A stretch of DNA of 64,000 nt, taken from positions 1 through 64,000 of the forward strand of contig NZ_LDIG01000171.1 in assembly GCF_015845845.1 (NCBI RefSeq), given 5' to 3'. The translations under genes were made by a program, and so were the position numbers. Shown piece by piece: positions 1 through 9,421 of the stretch. Numbering within the stretch: the first letter of the stretch is position 1; the number at the start of each line of letters is the position of its first letter. The notes under the pieces were generated by a model. It saw only the letters and a list, made by a program, of their open reading frames with translations, was not told the origin of the DNA and ran no database searches. The DNA comes from Paenibacillus dendritiformis (GTDB lineage: Bacteria > Bacillota > Bacilli > Paenibacillales > Paenibacillaceae).

Positions 1-1582
1 CCTGAATTTCGAAAGTAACTGTGCCTGAAAAATGAAAAAAGGGCCCAAATCTTTGGTAGAATAGTGTTTGCGAAAACAACATCACCCAAAGAGAGGAGCA
101 CCTTTTAGGTGAAGTCTACCACACCCGTCAGCAAAATCAAGACTGAATTTTCCTTGCGTCACGCTTCCAGCGTTGGTGGAAGCAAAGTATTCCTGGAGTA
201 TCTCGAAAAAATCGAACTGGACAAAGCATTGCAGAACTTGAGCAACATCAAACACAGGCACTCCCTGTTCCCTGTTTTTCGCATCCTGCTCTACCTCATA
301 ATCGGCTGGACACTCGGTTGTGAACGCCTTTTTCATTTTCGAGCGTTGCAACAGGATGCACTTGTGCAACGTTTCCTCGGTGGACGCTGTCCACACCACA
401 CCTTGCTGTATAAAGAATTGAATCGGTTTGGTAAGCAACCAACTTTCACACTCGACTTGAGAAAGTTGAATCAGCAGGTCATCGCGCCTGGTTTGCCCGA
501 TGAACTCATCATGGATCTGGATTCCACCGTGGAAACCGTTTTTGGTCACCAAAAAGGCGCGGCCGTTGGCACGAATCCCCACAAACCGGGACGTAAAAGC
601 TACCATCCGCTGTTGGCTTATGAAGGCCAATCTCGTTTGTGTTTAAACGCTGTTCTTCGTGCTGGAAATACGCATTCATCCACGAATGCCGCTGACTTCC
701 TCCGCCAGACGTTCGAATTGCTTGGTGATCGTCCGGTGAAGTATGCCCGATTTGACAAAGGATTTGGCGGTGAGGACTTTTACGGCTTATGGGAATCCAA
801 AGGAATCGGGTATGTAGGAAAATTGAAATGGACCCAGCGACTTCAAGCGGAAGTGCAACGCTGCTCCGTTTGGAAGCGATTTGTCGATGAGGAGTGGATC
901 ATCGAGGGCATTGTACTGGTCTACAAAGCCACCTCCTGGAAGAAAGCACGCCGTGTTGCCGTCATCCGCAAAGCACAGGTGTACGATGGGGATCAATCTC
1001 GGCTTCTTCTTGATACAGATTGGCAGTATGAAGCGATCGTCACAAGCCTTGAGTGGGAGCCGATTGACCTGTGGCATTTCTACAACCAGCGTTGCTGCAT
1101 GGAAAACCACATCAAGGAAGCCAAGCGTGGCTTTTCCATCAACCGCATTTCGACAAGCCGCTTCACCGCGAATGAAATCGACTTGCTAATCAAGCTGTTA
1201 GCATACAACCTCTACGAACGGTTTAAACGCGACTGCTGTGAACCGGTTCATCACGGGTATACGATTGCCCGGTTTCGTCAGGAGTTTTTCCTCTGTGCCG
1301 CGACCATCATCCAGCATAGTCGGCAGGTGATTCTCAAGTTGGCGAGAGATTTCCCGAACCGCTACACTTGGCTACGGATCGCGACAAAAGTTGCTGCGCT
1401 GGAATGACCGCTTCCAAAAATAAACATGGAAATGCAATGCCTCTGTGGGATGGGGAGGGGGAAAATATGCCCTTCTTTTCGAATTAGCGCTCATGGGACT
1501 GGATATTTTCTTGTTTATTACAGTTGCTACCCGCCCTAGTAGGTTACTAACTCGCCTCCATTACGGGCTTTCGAAATCTGGG
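1..1582 (+). mobile_element. IS1380-like insertion sequence
   Basis: The element contains a single transposase gene and is bounded by imperfect inverted ends. The left end begins at base 1 (CCTGAATTTCGAAAG). The right end reads, on the minus strand, CCCAGATTTCGAAAG at 1582-1568, and 12 of 15 positions match. Ends that open with CC and a size near 1.6 kb fit the IS1380 family. The left end lies exactly at the window border, so it may extend further and the target duplication cannot be checked. The right end stops 13 bp before the Shine-Dalgarno site of the next gene. Confidence 0.7.
109..1407 (+). CDS. IS1380-family DDE transposase
   Basis: This 432-residue transposase cuts and joins its own element. 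The start is GTG at 109, behind GAGAGGAG. A likely DDE catalytic triad is visible: D136 or D138 in the stretch MDLDSTVETVFG, D216 in ARFDKGFG, and E332 in the C-terminal MENHIKEAK segment. The HQKGAAVGTNPHKPGRKSYHPLLA region after the first Asp is typical of IS1380-type enzymes. The frame is intact over the usual family length, so the enzyme may be active. Family assignment rests on motif recognition; the more general IS4-like DDE class is the fallback. Confidence 0.85.
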   Translation: MKSTTPVSKIKTEFSLRHASSVGGSKVFLEYLEKIELDKALQNLSNIKHRHSLFPVFRILLYLIIGWTLGCERLFHFRALQQDALVQRFLGGRCPHHTLLYKELNRFGKQPTFTLDLRKLNQQVIAPGLPDELIMDLDSTVETVFGHQKGAAVGTNPHKPGRKSYHPLLAYEGQSRLCLNAVLRAGNTHSSTNAADFLRQTFELLGDRPVKYARFDKGFGGEDFYGLWESKGIGYVGKLKWTQRLQAEVQRCSVWKRFVDEEWIIEGIVLVYKATSWKKARRVAVIRKAQVYDGDQSRLLLDTDWQYEAIVTSLEWEPIDLWHFYNQRCCMENHIKEAKRGFSINRISTSRFTANEIDLLIKLLAYNLYERFKRDCCEPVHHGYTIARFRQEFFLCAATIIQHSRQVILKLARDFPNRYTWLRIATKVAALE

Positions 1583-1615
1583 ATTATAATAACAGAAGGA
1601 GGTGGCTCGTTAGTT

Positions 1616-1942
1616 ATGAGAAAAGCGTATCGAAAAGTACTGGCAGTTTCATTAATCGTTGTTCTGTTAGGAGTGGGAGGTGTCGCAATTTGGGGTTTTA
1701 ATACAAAATCGAACCTAAATAAAAATACAAACTCTTATGTGAGAAAGGCAACCCCTGAAGAACTTGAAGATGACAAATCTTTCCACTATATCAAAACCAT
1801 TGGGACCAAACACGGAAATTTTCGGCTTGTTGAATCAGAGGAAAAATTACCGGCGGATGGCATTGTCTATAACACGAGCGATATTGATAAGCATACCAAA
1901 ATGGTCATTATTAATGATCGGAAATACATTCGAGTGGATTAG
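1616..1942 (+). CDS. small membrane-anchored hypothetical protein
   Basis: I do not recognise this 108-residue protein. It has a short basic N-terminus, one hydrophobic segment at about residues 8-28 that could be a signal anchor or signal peptide, and a polar mixed-charge C-terminal domain of about 75 residues. The start is ATG 1616 behind AAGGAGG at 1596-1602. Longer upstream extensions in this frame would run into the IS right end and lack a ribosome binding site. Its base composition is more AT-rich than the neighbouring minJ-like gene. The IS lies immediately upstream, so its native promoter was probably displaced and it may be read from the element. Confidence 0.6.
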   Translation: MRKAYRKVLAVSLIVVLLGVGGVAIWGFNTKSNLNKNTNSYVRKATPEELEDDKSFHYIKTIGTKHGNFRLVESEEKLPADGIVYNTSDIDKHTKMVIINDRKYIRVD

Positions 1943-2041
1943 AGCATCATTGTGGAAACATAAAAGCCTACCCTCATTCAGCTCCTGATACGCTCTGATC
2001 AGCCTTCGGATAAAATATTTCCACTATAAAGAGCACAATAG

Positions 2042-2076
2042 GCAGCAAAAAAACCCGCAATGGGTTTTTTTGCTGC
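2042..2076. terminator. bidirectional intrinsic terminator
   Basis: A perfect 15-bp stem (2042-2056 with 2062-2076) encloses the loop GCAAT. The A7/T7 runs inside the stem and TTTT after it let it act in both directions. It separates the small plus-strand gene from the convergent minJ-like gene. Confidence 0.85.
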
Positions 2077-2089
2077 TTTTATTCCAACT

Positions 2090-3544
2090 TCAACGCACAG
2101 ACGAATTCTCCGATGTCCCCTTCCTCCGCGCGCAAGCACCAGCCGCATCCACAGATGCGGGACTCTCCGCTCCCTTCACCAAGCTGTCAGCAACACCTCT
2201 GCCAGCGCCCCTCTCTGTCGGCGTGTCCGGCCCGGCGCCCGGCTGCCTCGCTTCCGACGCCGTAGGCTCCGGACGGCCCAGCATCGTCTTCAGCTTCGTC
2301 CAAGGGACCCTCAGCAGCGCGAACAGCGACGGCTGCCGCGTCACGGCGACGAAGGCGACGCGATCGTCCGGCGCAAGCAGCACGCCAAGCTGGTGATGCT
2401 CGCCGGCATAGAGCGCGCGCTGCAGGAAGCGCACCTCGCCGTCCCGGTTATACACCTCCAGCTTGCAGAACGCCGCATTGGCGCGCAGCGCCTGATGCAG
2501 CTGCTCCTTCGTGCGCACCGGGACGCCGTTCGCCTTGGCGATGACCTCGCCAATCCGAATGCCCAGCGCTTCCGCCGGACTGCCCGGCAGCACCGCCAGC
2601 ACACGCAGCCCGAGCGGATCATGCGTGAAGACCGGGCTGCGCTCGTTCTCCTCGCGGCGGCTGAACCAGATGAGCGCTTCATGCAGCCCAAGCGCCGCAA
2701 TCGCCGCCAGCGGGACCAGCGGCGGCCACCAGGAAGCCGCCAGCCCGAGCGCAAGCAGAATCGCCGCATAGGCGAACAGGCGCGAGGCGCTTACCGCGGC
2801 CTTCTCCTGCGGCAGACGGGTGAAGGTCAGCTCGGAAAAGCCGATGACGACCGGGAACGCGATCAAGGTCCAGCCTTGCTCCCATCCCGTGCCGAGGAGC
2901 GGCGTCCACGGGAGCGGCGTTCCCGTCGTCACGGCCGGAAAGAGCAGCAGCAGCGGAAGCGGCCACAGGCTCTGCATCTGATAGGCGCCGACAATCCGGC
3001 CCCGCTTGCTCTCCATGAACAACGGGCCGGCCATGCGTGCGGCCTGCTTGCGGATAAGCCAGGCTTCCGCCGCGTGCAGCAGCGCCACCAGGATGAGCAG
3101 CCCCGCCGCATCCATCTCCCGGATGGCGGCCACGAACGGCGCGAGGAAGCCTTCCGGCGCCCAGGCCGGCGCGAACGCGTTCAGCGCGAACTGCGCCAAG
3201 GCGAGCACGCCTCCGGAGTATGCGAGACATAAGAACCGGACGCGAAATAACAAGAGCAGCAGCGCGACCGCCCAGAGCGCGATGATCGCTTCCGCCGTCA
3301 AGGAGACGCCCAGGCCGATCGCCGCGGCCGAGACGGCGAGCCCCGCCAGCAGCCCGCCCAGCCAGGCATGCCACGTATGCTCGATCCAACTGTGCATCTT
3401 GACCGCGAACAGCCTTCGCTCAAGGAGCATCTGCCTCCGGTAGAGGAGTGCAATCAATATAATGGATATCCAATAAAATGGCGACAGCAGCCACTGAAGC
3501 AGCGCTTCCGCCAAATGAACGCCAATTTCCGTCAGGAGGTCCAC
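2090..3544 (-). CDS. MinJ-like polytopic membrane protein with PDZ domain
   Basis: This protein resembles the division-site protein MinJ of Bacillus, which links DivIVA to MinD. The N-terminal ~330 residues hold many hydrophobic segments (roughly 8-10 helices). They are followed by one PDZ domain with the motif LRVLAVLPGSPAEALGIRIGEVI and then a polar, proline-rich tail of ~60 residues. I place the start at GTG 3544, preceded by AAAGGGG; an in-frame GTG at 3583 has no such site. At ~484 residues it is longer than the ~400 residues of B. subtilis MinJ. The neighbours ctp, envC-like and ftsEX match the MinJ locus of Bacillus, which supports the name. I infer the function from context and the PDZ/TM layout. 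Confidence 0.75.
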   Translation of the reverse strand: MDLLTEIGVHLAEALLQWLLSPFYWISIILIALLYRRQMLLERRLFAVKMHSWIEHTWHAWLGGLLAGLAVSAAAIGLGVSLTAEAIIALWAVALLLLLFRVRFLCLAYSGGVLALAQFALNAFAPAWAPEGFLAPFVAAIREMDAAGLLILVALLHAAEAWLIRKQAARMAGPLFMESKRGRIVGAYQMQSLWPLPLLLLFPAVTTGTPLPWTPLLGTGWEQGWTLIAFPVVIGFSELTFTRLPQEKAAVSASRLFAYAAILLALGLAASWWPPLVPLAAIAALGLHEALIWFSRREENERSPVFTHDPLGLRVLAVLPGSPAEALGIRIGEVIAKANGVPVRTKEQLHQALRANAAFCKLEVYNRDGEVRFLQRALYAGEHHQLGVLLAPDDRVAFVAVTRQPSLFALLRVPWTKLKTMLGRPEPTASEARQPGAGPDTPTERGAGRGVADSLVKGAESPASVDAAGACARRKGTSENSSVR

Positions 3545-3682
3545 TTCATTCGCCCCTTTCGAATATGCGGCTTGCCATATCACCGGCAGATATGCCGCTG
3601 CTCCTCTTGGGTAGCGAGGACGGCGCTGCCGCGGGGAATCTAAGCCACGTTTACATGCAAGCCCATACTCTTCGTGTAGCTG

Positions 3683-3727
3683 AAAAAAGGAAGGCCGGCA
3701 AGTTCAAGCTTGCGACCTTCCTTCTTT
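3683..3727 (-). terminator. intrinsic terminator downstream of ctp
   Basis: Stem arms AAGGAAGG-GCAAG type (3687-3702 with 3709-3723) are nearly perfectly paired. Read on the minus strand they are followed by T6. It lies just after the ctp stop codon, so minJ-like probably has its own promoter or depends on read-through. Confidence 0.75.
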
Positions 3728-3739
3728 ATTCGACGGCGC

Positions 3740-5179
3740 TTAGCGAATTTCCTGCTTCACCGTTTCTACCGCTTTTTTCAATTGGGCATCATTCTTCGGA
3801 TCGCGCATCGCCTTCAAAATGTCGGCTTCCAGTTTCTCCGCCGTCTTCGCGTCGACCTGGCCGGTCGCGTTCAATCCGGCGGCGCGCTGGAACGACTTCA
3901 GCGCGGCTTCGGTCTCCTTGGAGAAATAGCCGTCCGTACGGCCCGGCTTATAACCGAGACCATCCAGAATAAGCTGCATATTTTTCACGTCCGCATCGTT
4001 CATATCGAACTTGAGCGTTTTGTCCCGCGGAAGCGGCGCGACGCTGTAATATTCCGGCTGATGAACGACAACGTCCGGTTCGATGCCTTTTTCATGAATC
4101 CAATTGCCGTCCGGGGTGAGCCATTTCGCGATCGTAATCTTGATTAGACCGCCGTCGCCGGACTCATAACTCGTCTGGACCGTTCCTTTGCCGAAGGTAT
4201 GCTCGCCGACCAGCTTCGCTCCGGCGGATTCCTTCAACGCGCTCGCCATAATCTCGGATGCGCTCGCGCTGCCCTTGTTGGTCAGCACCGCGATCGGATA
4301 CGGCTTCACGGCTGTGGACGTGCCCTGGGAGTTGTACTTGTCGCGCTCTTTGTTGCGGTTCTCCACCTGCACAATCGTCTTGCCCTTCGGAACGAACTGC
4401 TCCGTCATCTTCTGCACGATATCGAGTACCCCGCCCGGGTTGTTGCGCACGTCGATGACAAGTCCCTTCATGCCCTGCTTCTCCAGCTTCTCCAGTTCTT
4501 CCTTGAAGCGGTCGAACGTGTTCATCGAGAACTGGCGCACCTCGATATATCCGATCTTGTCATCCAGCATCTTCGGATAGACGGTCTCGAAGTCCACCTC
4601 ATCGCGAACGACCGTGAGCTCGATCGGCTGGGATTGCCCTGCGCGCTTGATCATGATTTTCGCCTTGGTGCCTTTCGGGCCGCGAATCTTGTCCACGGCT
4701 TCATTCAACGTCTTGCCTGCCAGGCTCTCCCCGTTGACAGAGAGAAGCACGTCCTTCGGCTTCACGCCAGCCTTCTCGGCAGGCGAGCCCTTGATCGGGG
4801 ATACGACCGTGACCTCGCCGTTCTCCATCGTCACTTCCGCGCCAATGCCCGTAAAGGCGCCTTCGATGCTGTGATTGAATTGTTCGGCTTCCTCCGCCTC
4901 CATGTAAGAAGAGTAAGGATCCTGCAGTGCCGAGATCATGCCATGCACAGCCCCGTTCACGATCTTCTCGCGCTCTACCGGGGTTACATACTTATTTTCA
5001 ATAATGCCGAGTGCGGAATTGATCTTCTGCATCTCCTGCGGGGACAGGCCTTTGCCTGTGGCCGCTGCTTGTCCTCCGCTGGCCAGACTGGGCAAATCCA
5101 CCGCAGCCAGCGTCACCACGCTGCTTGCCAGCACTGCCGCCCCTACAAGCAAGGCGACCGTCCGTCCTTTGAACGACAT
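3740..5179 (-). CDS. ctpB: carboxyl-terminal processing protease (S41)
   Basis: A secreted or membrane-tethered serine protease of the CtpA/CtpB family; in B. subtilis, CtpB cleaves SpoIVFA during sporulation signalling. The 479 residues run: signal anchor (~7-27), a PDZ domain (~105-180), the S41 catalytic core, and a C-terminal peptidoglycan-binding domain (~395-450). The Ser-Lys dyad is visible as S306 in NKGSASASE and K331 in FGKGTVQ, spaced 25 residues as in E. coli Prc. The start is ATG 5179. It sits 72 bp after the envC-like gene in the same direction, the order seen in many Bacillales. Whether it is CtpA or CtpB in role cannot be told from sequence. Confidence 0.9.
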   Translation of the reverse strand: MSFKGRTVALLVGAAVLASSVVTLAAVDLPSLASGGQAAATGKGLSPQEMQKINSALGIIENKYVTPVEREKIVNGAVHGMISALQDPYSSYMEAEEAEQFNHSIEGAFTGIGAEVTMENGEVTVVSPIKGSPAEKAGVKPKDVLLSVNGESLAGKTLNEAVDKIRGPKGTKAKIMIKRAGQSQPIELTVVRDEVDFETVYPKMLDDKIGYIEVRQFSMNTFDRFKEELEKLEKQGMKGLVIDVRNNPGGVLDIVQKMTEQFVPKGKTIVQVENRNKERDKYNSQGTSTAVKPYPIAVLTNKGSASASEIMASALKESAGAKLVGEHTFGKGTVQTSYESGDGGLIKITIAKWLTPDGNWIHEKGIEPDVVVHQPEYYSVAPLPRDKTLKFDMNDADVKNMQLILDGLGYKPGRTDGYFSKETEAALKSFQRAAGLNATGQVDAKTAEKLEADILKAMRDPKNDAQLKKAVETVKQEIR

Positions 5180-5251
5180 TGAATCACCGCCTTTGTCTTG
5201 TCCATATGCGCATGCTCAGGTCTTTACTAGTATATGCCATTGCAGTGCATT

Positions 5252-6490
5252 TTATTTGAGATATTCTTTCGGATCCACCTGTTCGCCGTTCAGCCGCACT
5301 TCGAAATGAAGATGGTTGCCCGTCGCGCGGCCCGTCTGACCGACTTCCGCGATCTTGTCGCCGCGCTTGACGGTATCGCCCTTCTGCACCTTGATGCCGC
5401 CCGGGCGAATATGGCCATACAGCGTCCAGAGGCCGTTGCCGTGATCAATTATAACACAATTGCCGTAGCCCCCATACCATTCGGCTACGATAACCGCGCC
5501 GTCCTCGGCCGCATAGATTGGCGTCCCGCCCGGGGTCGCCATGTCGATGCCGCTGTGGAATGCGCTGCGGGCGCCGGTAATCGGATCCGTGCGGTAACCG
5601 AACGGCGAAGAAATATAGTAATCATCTTGCAGCGGCACACCGAGCTTGCCGCCCGAATACGTATAGACCTTCCGCGACGTTTGGCCCGTCTTCCGCTGCT
5701 GACGCTGCGCATTCAGCTCATTCTTCTTGCGGATCAGCTCGGCCCGCTGCTTGGCGAATTCCATCAGGAGACGCTCCTGCTCCTCGCTCACGCCGTGGTT
5801 ATCTTCCGCCTGCTTCTCGTAGCTGGCGATCATGACCTTCTTCTCTTTTTCCTTCAGCTGCAAGTTCTTCTTCGCCTCATCCAGCTTCGCGTACAGCAGT
5901 TTGACCCGCTTCAGCTCTGTCTCGATTTCCTTCTTCTTGACGACGGCCAGTTCCTTGTCGCGCTTATGCTCGTTCAAAATTTCCTTGTCCCGCGAAGCGA
6001 TCGTCTGCATCGAGTCGAGCCGATCGACGAAGTCGGAGAAGCTTGTGGCGCTGAACAACACATCGATATAGGAGACGGCGCCGTTCGTATACATCAGCTG
6101 CACGCGCGAATCCAGCAGCTTCTCCCGTTCGGCGATCCGGTGCTTGACATCCTCCAGCTCCTGGGCCGCCTCCTCCAGATTCGCCTCCGTCTTGTCGATT
6201 TCGAGCCTGACGTCAAGCATCTCCTTCGTCTTCTTCTCGATCTCGCCGACGACGTAATTCAGATCCTTGGTCGTCTTCTTGATCAGCTTCTCGGCCTGCG
6301 CTTTCTGCGCATCGGCCTCCTGCTGCTTCTTCTCCGCTTCCTGCATCTGCCGCTGCAGATCCTGAAGCTGCTTGTTCACTTTATCCAGCTCCGACGCTTC
6401 CCCGACCGTCGGCGGCACGAGTGTCAATAGAAGAGCGCCCCCGGCTATCAGGGCAATCCATTTCTTCTTCCATCCTTGCTTAGTCAACAC
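5252..6490 (-). CDS. EnvC-like murein hydrolase activator, M23 peptidase
   Basis: An exported cell-wall protein, 412 residues. A signal peptide (~1-32) is followed by a long coiled coil rich in Lys, Glu and Gln (~33-265) and a C-terminal LytM/M23 domain. The zinc ligands are present: H312xxxD316 in FHSGIDMATPGG and H393-x-H395 in GNHLHFEV. It could therefore be a working endopeptidase rather than a degenerate activator like E. coli EnvC. It follows ftsX by 61 bp, and coiled-coil/M23 partners of FtsEX are the established pattern (EnvC, PcsB, CwlO). I infer that FtsEX controls it. Confidence 0.88.
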   Translation of the reverse strand: MLTKQGWKKKWIALIAGGALLLTLVPPTVGEASELDKVNKQLQDLQRQMQEAEKKQQEADAQKAQAEKLIKKTTKDLNYVVGEIEKKTKEMLDVRLEIDKTEANLEEAAQELEDVKHRIAEREKLLDSRVQLMYTNGAVSYIDVLFSATSFSDFVDRLDSMQTIASRDKEILNEHKRDKELAVVKKKEIETELKRVKLLYAKLDEAKKNLQLKEKEKKVMIASYEKQAEDNHGVSEEQERLLMEFAKQRAELIRKKNELNAQRQQRKTGQTSRKVYTYSGGKLGVPLQDDYYISSPFGYRTDPITGARSAFHSGIDMATPGGTPIYAAEDGAVIVAEWYGGYGNCVIIDHGNGLWTLYGHIRPGGIKVQKGDTVKRGDKIAEVGQTGRATGNHLHFEVRLNGEQVDPKEYLK

Positions 6491-6551
6491 GGTTCCTCCT
6501 TACCTGTCATGTGGTTCATCTGCGTCGAGTGTCCTATTTTGAAAAAAGTGA

Positions 6552-7463
6552 TTATACCTTCAAGAACTTCCGTATCGAAATCGTGCTTCCCCATACGCCG
6601 ATGACGATGCCGAGGCCGAGCAGCGTCCCGCCCACAAGCAGCCAAATATCCGCAAGGGGAACCAGCTTAATAATCATCAGACCGAACTCAAAATGCGTGG
6701 TCAGTTGCTGATACCCGTAGAATAACAGCGCGATGGTCACCACCGAACCAATGATGCCGAGCAGAGCCCCTTCCACGAAGAACGGCCCGCGTATAAAGGA
6801 GTTCGTCGCGCCGACCAGCTTCATGATGCCGATCTCGCGCTGGCGCGCCATAATCGTCACCTTAATCGTGTTGGAAATGAGAAACATGGCCGTCACGGCC
6901 AGGCCGGCAACGACGATCAGCCCAAAGTTGCGGATGGTCGAGGTGACTTTGAACAGCGTCTCGACGGTGCCTTTGCCGTACTGCACCTTCCAGATCGGCT
7001 TGGCGCTGTTCGTCTCGTTCAGCATCGAGATTTTTTTGGCCACCAGCGGCACATCATCCGGCTCGTACACATCGACCGTGAACGAATCCGGCAGCGGATT
7101 GGTCTCGTCGTTATAACCGGCAAGCAGCTCCTTGCCGTCCTCGCCCATTTGCTGCTCGAGCAGCTTCATTCCTTCCTGCTTCGAGATGAAGACGACCTTG
7201 CTTACCTCGGACATATTGCCGATATCGGTTTCCAGCAGCTTCGTCTGCTCCGGCGTCACGTCCAATTGAAGGAAGACCCGAATCTGCACTTGATTGTCGA
7301 TTTTGTTCGTAATGGCATTGACGTTGATGGACAATACCATGAATACACCGAGAATGAACAGAGAGATCACGATCGAACTTACGGAGGCGAAGGACATCCA
7401 TCCGTTGCGGAACAAGCTCTTGCTGCCTTCTCTCAGATGGCGGGCCAACGTATTAAAAGTCAT
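6552..7463 (-). CDS. ftsX: cell division ABC transporter permease FtsX
   Basis: FtsX is the membrane half of the FtsEX complex that signals to peptidoglycan hydrolases. The 303-residue protein has the family plan: a first transmembrane helix (~24-45), a large extracellular loop (~46-175), then three helices at ~180-205, 225-250 and 275-297. I choose ATG 7463 ([13 protein letters not shown]), which matches family N-termini; an upstream in-frame start lies deep inside ftsE. The gene overlaps the 3' end of ftsE by 11 bases, so the two are translationally coupled. Confidence 0.93.
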   Translation of the reverse strand: MTFNTLARHLREGSKSLFRNGWMSFASVSSIVISLFILGVFMVLSINVNAITNKIDNQVQIRVFLQLDVTPEQTKLLETDIGNMSEVSKVVFISKQEGMKLLEQQMGEDGKELLAGYNDETNPLPDSFTVDVYEPDDVPLVAKKISMLNETNSAKPIWKVQYGKGTVETLFKVTSTIRNFGLIVVAGLAVTAMFLISNTIKVTIMARQREIGIMKLVGATNSFIRGPFFVEGALLGIIGSVVTIALLFYGYQQLTTHFEFGLMIIKLVPLADIWLLVGGTLLGLGIVIGVWGSTISIRKFLKV

Positions 7464-8139
7464 ATCCGTATTCCCCCCGAACCTCATCCCGCACGATATG
7501 TCCGTGCTCAATCGCGATAACCCGCTGTCGCATGGCGTTGACGATGTCCTTGTTGTGCGTCGCCATGACAATCGTCGTTCCGCGGTAATTAATTTCCTCC
7601 AACAGCTTCATAATGCCCCAGGAATTCTCGGGGTCGAGGTTGCCGGTCGGCTCGTCCGCGACGATCACCGACGGATTGTTCACGATCGCCCGGGCGATCG
7701 CGATCCGCTGCTGCTCCCCGCCGGACAATTGGGCAGGCAGGCTCGATGCCTTATGCTTCAAGCCGACCAGCTCGAGCACCTCCGGCACCCGTCGTTTAAT
7801 CACCTTCGGCGGAGCCTCGATGACTTCCATTGCAAAGGCCACATTTTCATAAGCAGTCAGCTTGGGCAGCAGGCGGAAATCCTGGAACACGACGCCGATA
7901 TTGCGCCGCACGAACGGAATTTTGCGCTGCTTCAGCTTCCCGATATTGAATCCGCTGACGACAATCTGCCCTTTCGTCGGAATTTCCTCTCTGTATATAA
8001 GCTTCATAAAGGTTGATTTCCCCGCTCCGGATGGACCAACCACATAGACGAACTCATCCTTGTCAATCCGGACAGAGACTCCGCGCAACGCATGCGATCC
8101 GTCCGGGTACGTCTTCCACACATCCTGCATTTCTATCAA
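7453..8139 (-). CDS. ftsE: cell division ATP-binding protein FtsE
   Basis: The cytoplasmic ABC ATPase of FtsEX, 228 residues. Walker A is GPSGAGKS at 35-42, the ABC signature is LSGGEQQR near residue 139, Walker B is VIVADEPTG, and the switch histidine is in ATHNKD. The start is TTG 8139 (N-terminus [12 protein letters not shown]), preceded by AGGGTG; this fits FtsE homologues better than the internal ATG three codons later. It is the first gene of the ftsE-ftsX-envC-like cluster, and the plus-strand gene on its other side diverges from it. Confidence 0.95.
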   Translation of the reverse strand: MIEMQDVWKTYPDGSHALRGVSVRIDKDEFVYVVGPSGAGKSTFMKLIYREEIPTKGQIVVSGFNIGKLKQRKIPFVRRNIGVVFQDFRLLPKLTAYENVAFAMEVIEAPPKVIKRRVPEVLELVGLKHKASSLPAQLSGGEQQRIAIARAIVNNPSVIVADEPTGNLDPENSWGIMKLLEEINYRGTTIVMATHNKDIVNAMRQRVIAIEHGHIVRDEVRGEYGYDF

Positions 8140-8418
8140 ATGATCACACCCTACGTTATAAAAGATTAGCCTCTACATATTCGACACCCGCACGCCAATT
8201 CCTCTAAGAACAAGCGAATTTCAACATCTTTTTCCGGTCCGCAAGAGGTTCGACAATATGCATCATACGGAAAATGTCGATTTGAACCCTGGATCGACCC
8301 TGGAAGGAGAAGGCCATTTTCCCCCGCCATGCTCGGTATGTTACAATCTCCATACTTGCCATAGCGGGGTCAATGAACAAAGCAAGATGCGTCAATGAGG
8401 AAGGATGGGTTGATTCCA

Positions 8419-9350
8419 ATGAAATCAAGAAAAACGGGTCGTCAAATCATACGATGGATTGTTCTTATCGGCGATTCTGCCTATCTTTGTTATTCCTGCT
8501 CATATATATCATCGGTCAGTTCACCCCTTCTCTTAACGTCCTGATCATTAAGCGCTTCTTCGAATGGAAGCCCTTTGCGTCGCCCGCCAATATCGAGACG
8601 ATCAAGAAGCAAGTCCATGTCGTAAAAGACGTAGTATATGATAAGCACGGAAAGGAGAACAACCTCCTCGATATCTACTATCCGAAGCATACCGGCAAGG
8701 ATCTCCCCGTCATTATGTGGATACATGGAGGAGGATTCGTATCCGGCAATAAAGAACAAACGCAAGAGTATGGAATGGCGCTGGCCAATGAGGGATATGT
8801 CGTAGCGAATATCAACTACGCCCTTGCCCCGGGGCGAAAATATCCGGGGCCTGTCATTCAAGCCAACCAAGCGCTGAAATATTTGCAGGACCATATAGCG
8901 GAGTACGGCGGCGATATGAACCGGCTATTCATTGGCGGCGATTCGGCGGGAGCTCACATCGCCAGTCAGACCGCGGCTGTCATAACGAATGGAAACCTGG
9001 CGAAGTCGATGGGAATTGAGCCATCTGTCGATAAAAAACAACTCAAAGGGGCCCTATTATACTGCGGTCTTTACAATATGGATAGAATGACCCGGCCCCA
9101 ATCTTCTTTTATCCTGCGGCTTGGAGTAAATTCGGTATTTTGGTCCTATACGGGAGTCAAAGAGTTCGCCACATTCTCCCGGCTGGATGAGATGTCCACG
9201 GTGAACCATGTCACGCCGGATTACCCGCCAGTCTTTAGTATCAATTCGACTTCACTTCTCCCCATGCCGAAAAAACATTGGGGCGAACGTTTGAATTTTC
9301 GAGAAAGCATAGCTGACGACAAGAGAGCCGTCCCCCCGCTTTCCAAGTAA
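8419..9350 (+). pseudogene. alpha/beta hydrolase (esterase/lipase), frameshifted
   Basis: The body encodes an HSL/BD-FAE-type esterase with the oxyanion motif HGGGF and nucleophile motif GGDSAGAH. Two signs of decay are visible. First, the natural start looks like ATG 8419 (behind GAGGAAGG), coding for MKSRKTGRQIIRWIVLI, but this frame runs off near 8470. The transmembrane segment LLFLLIYIIGQF and the whole catalytic domain continue in another frame, open from 8373. Second, after PPVF at about 9233 the expected C-terminal region with the catalytic histidine (usually HEYQF-like) is missing and the reading ends in unrelated residues at 9350. If translated from 8373 a 325-residue protein is possible, but it would lack the catalytic His. 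Confidence 0.65.
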
Positions 9351-9421
9351 AGTTTGCCGCTTCGCGCGCATATAGTGAGAGAGACTGATCTTTTACTTTC
9401 TTCACGCAGGAGGCAATCGGT

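Noticed and set aside
2060..3232. Long plus-strand open frame opposite the minJ-like gene
   Set aside because: It lies within GC-rich coding DNA of the other strand, has an Arg-rich composition and begins inside the terminator stem; it is a shadow.
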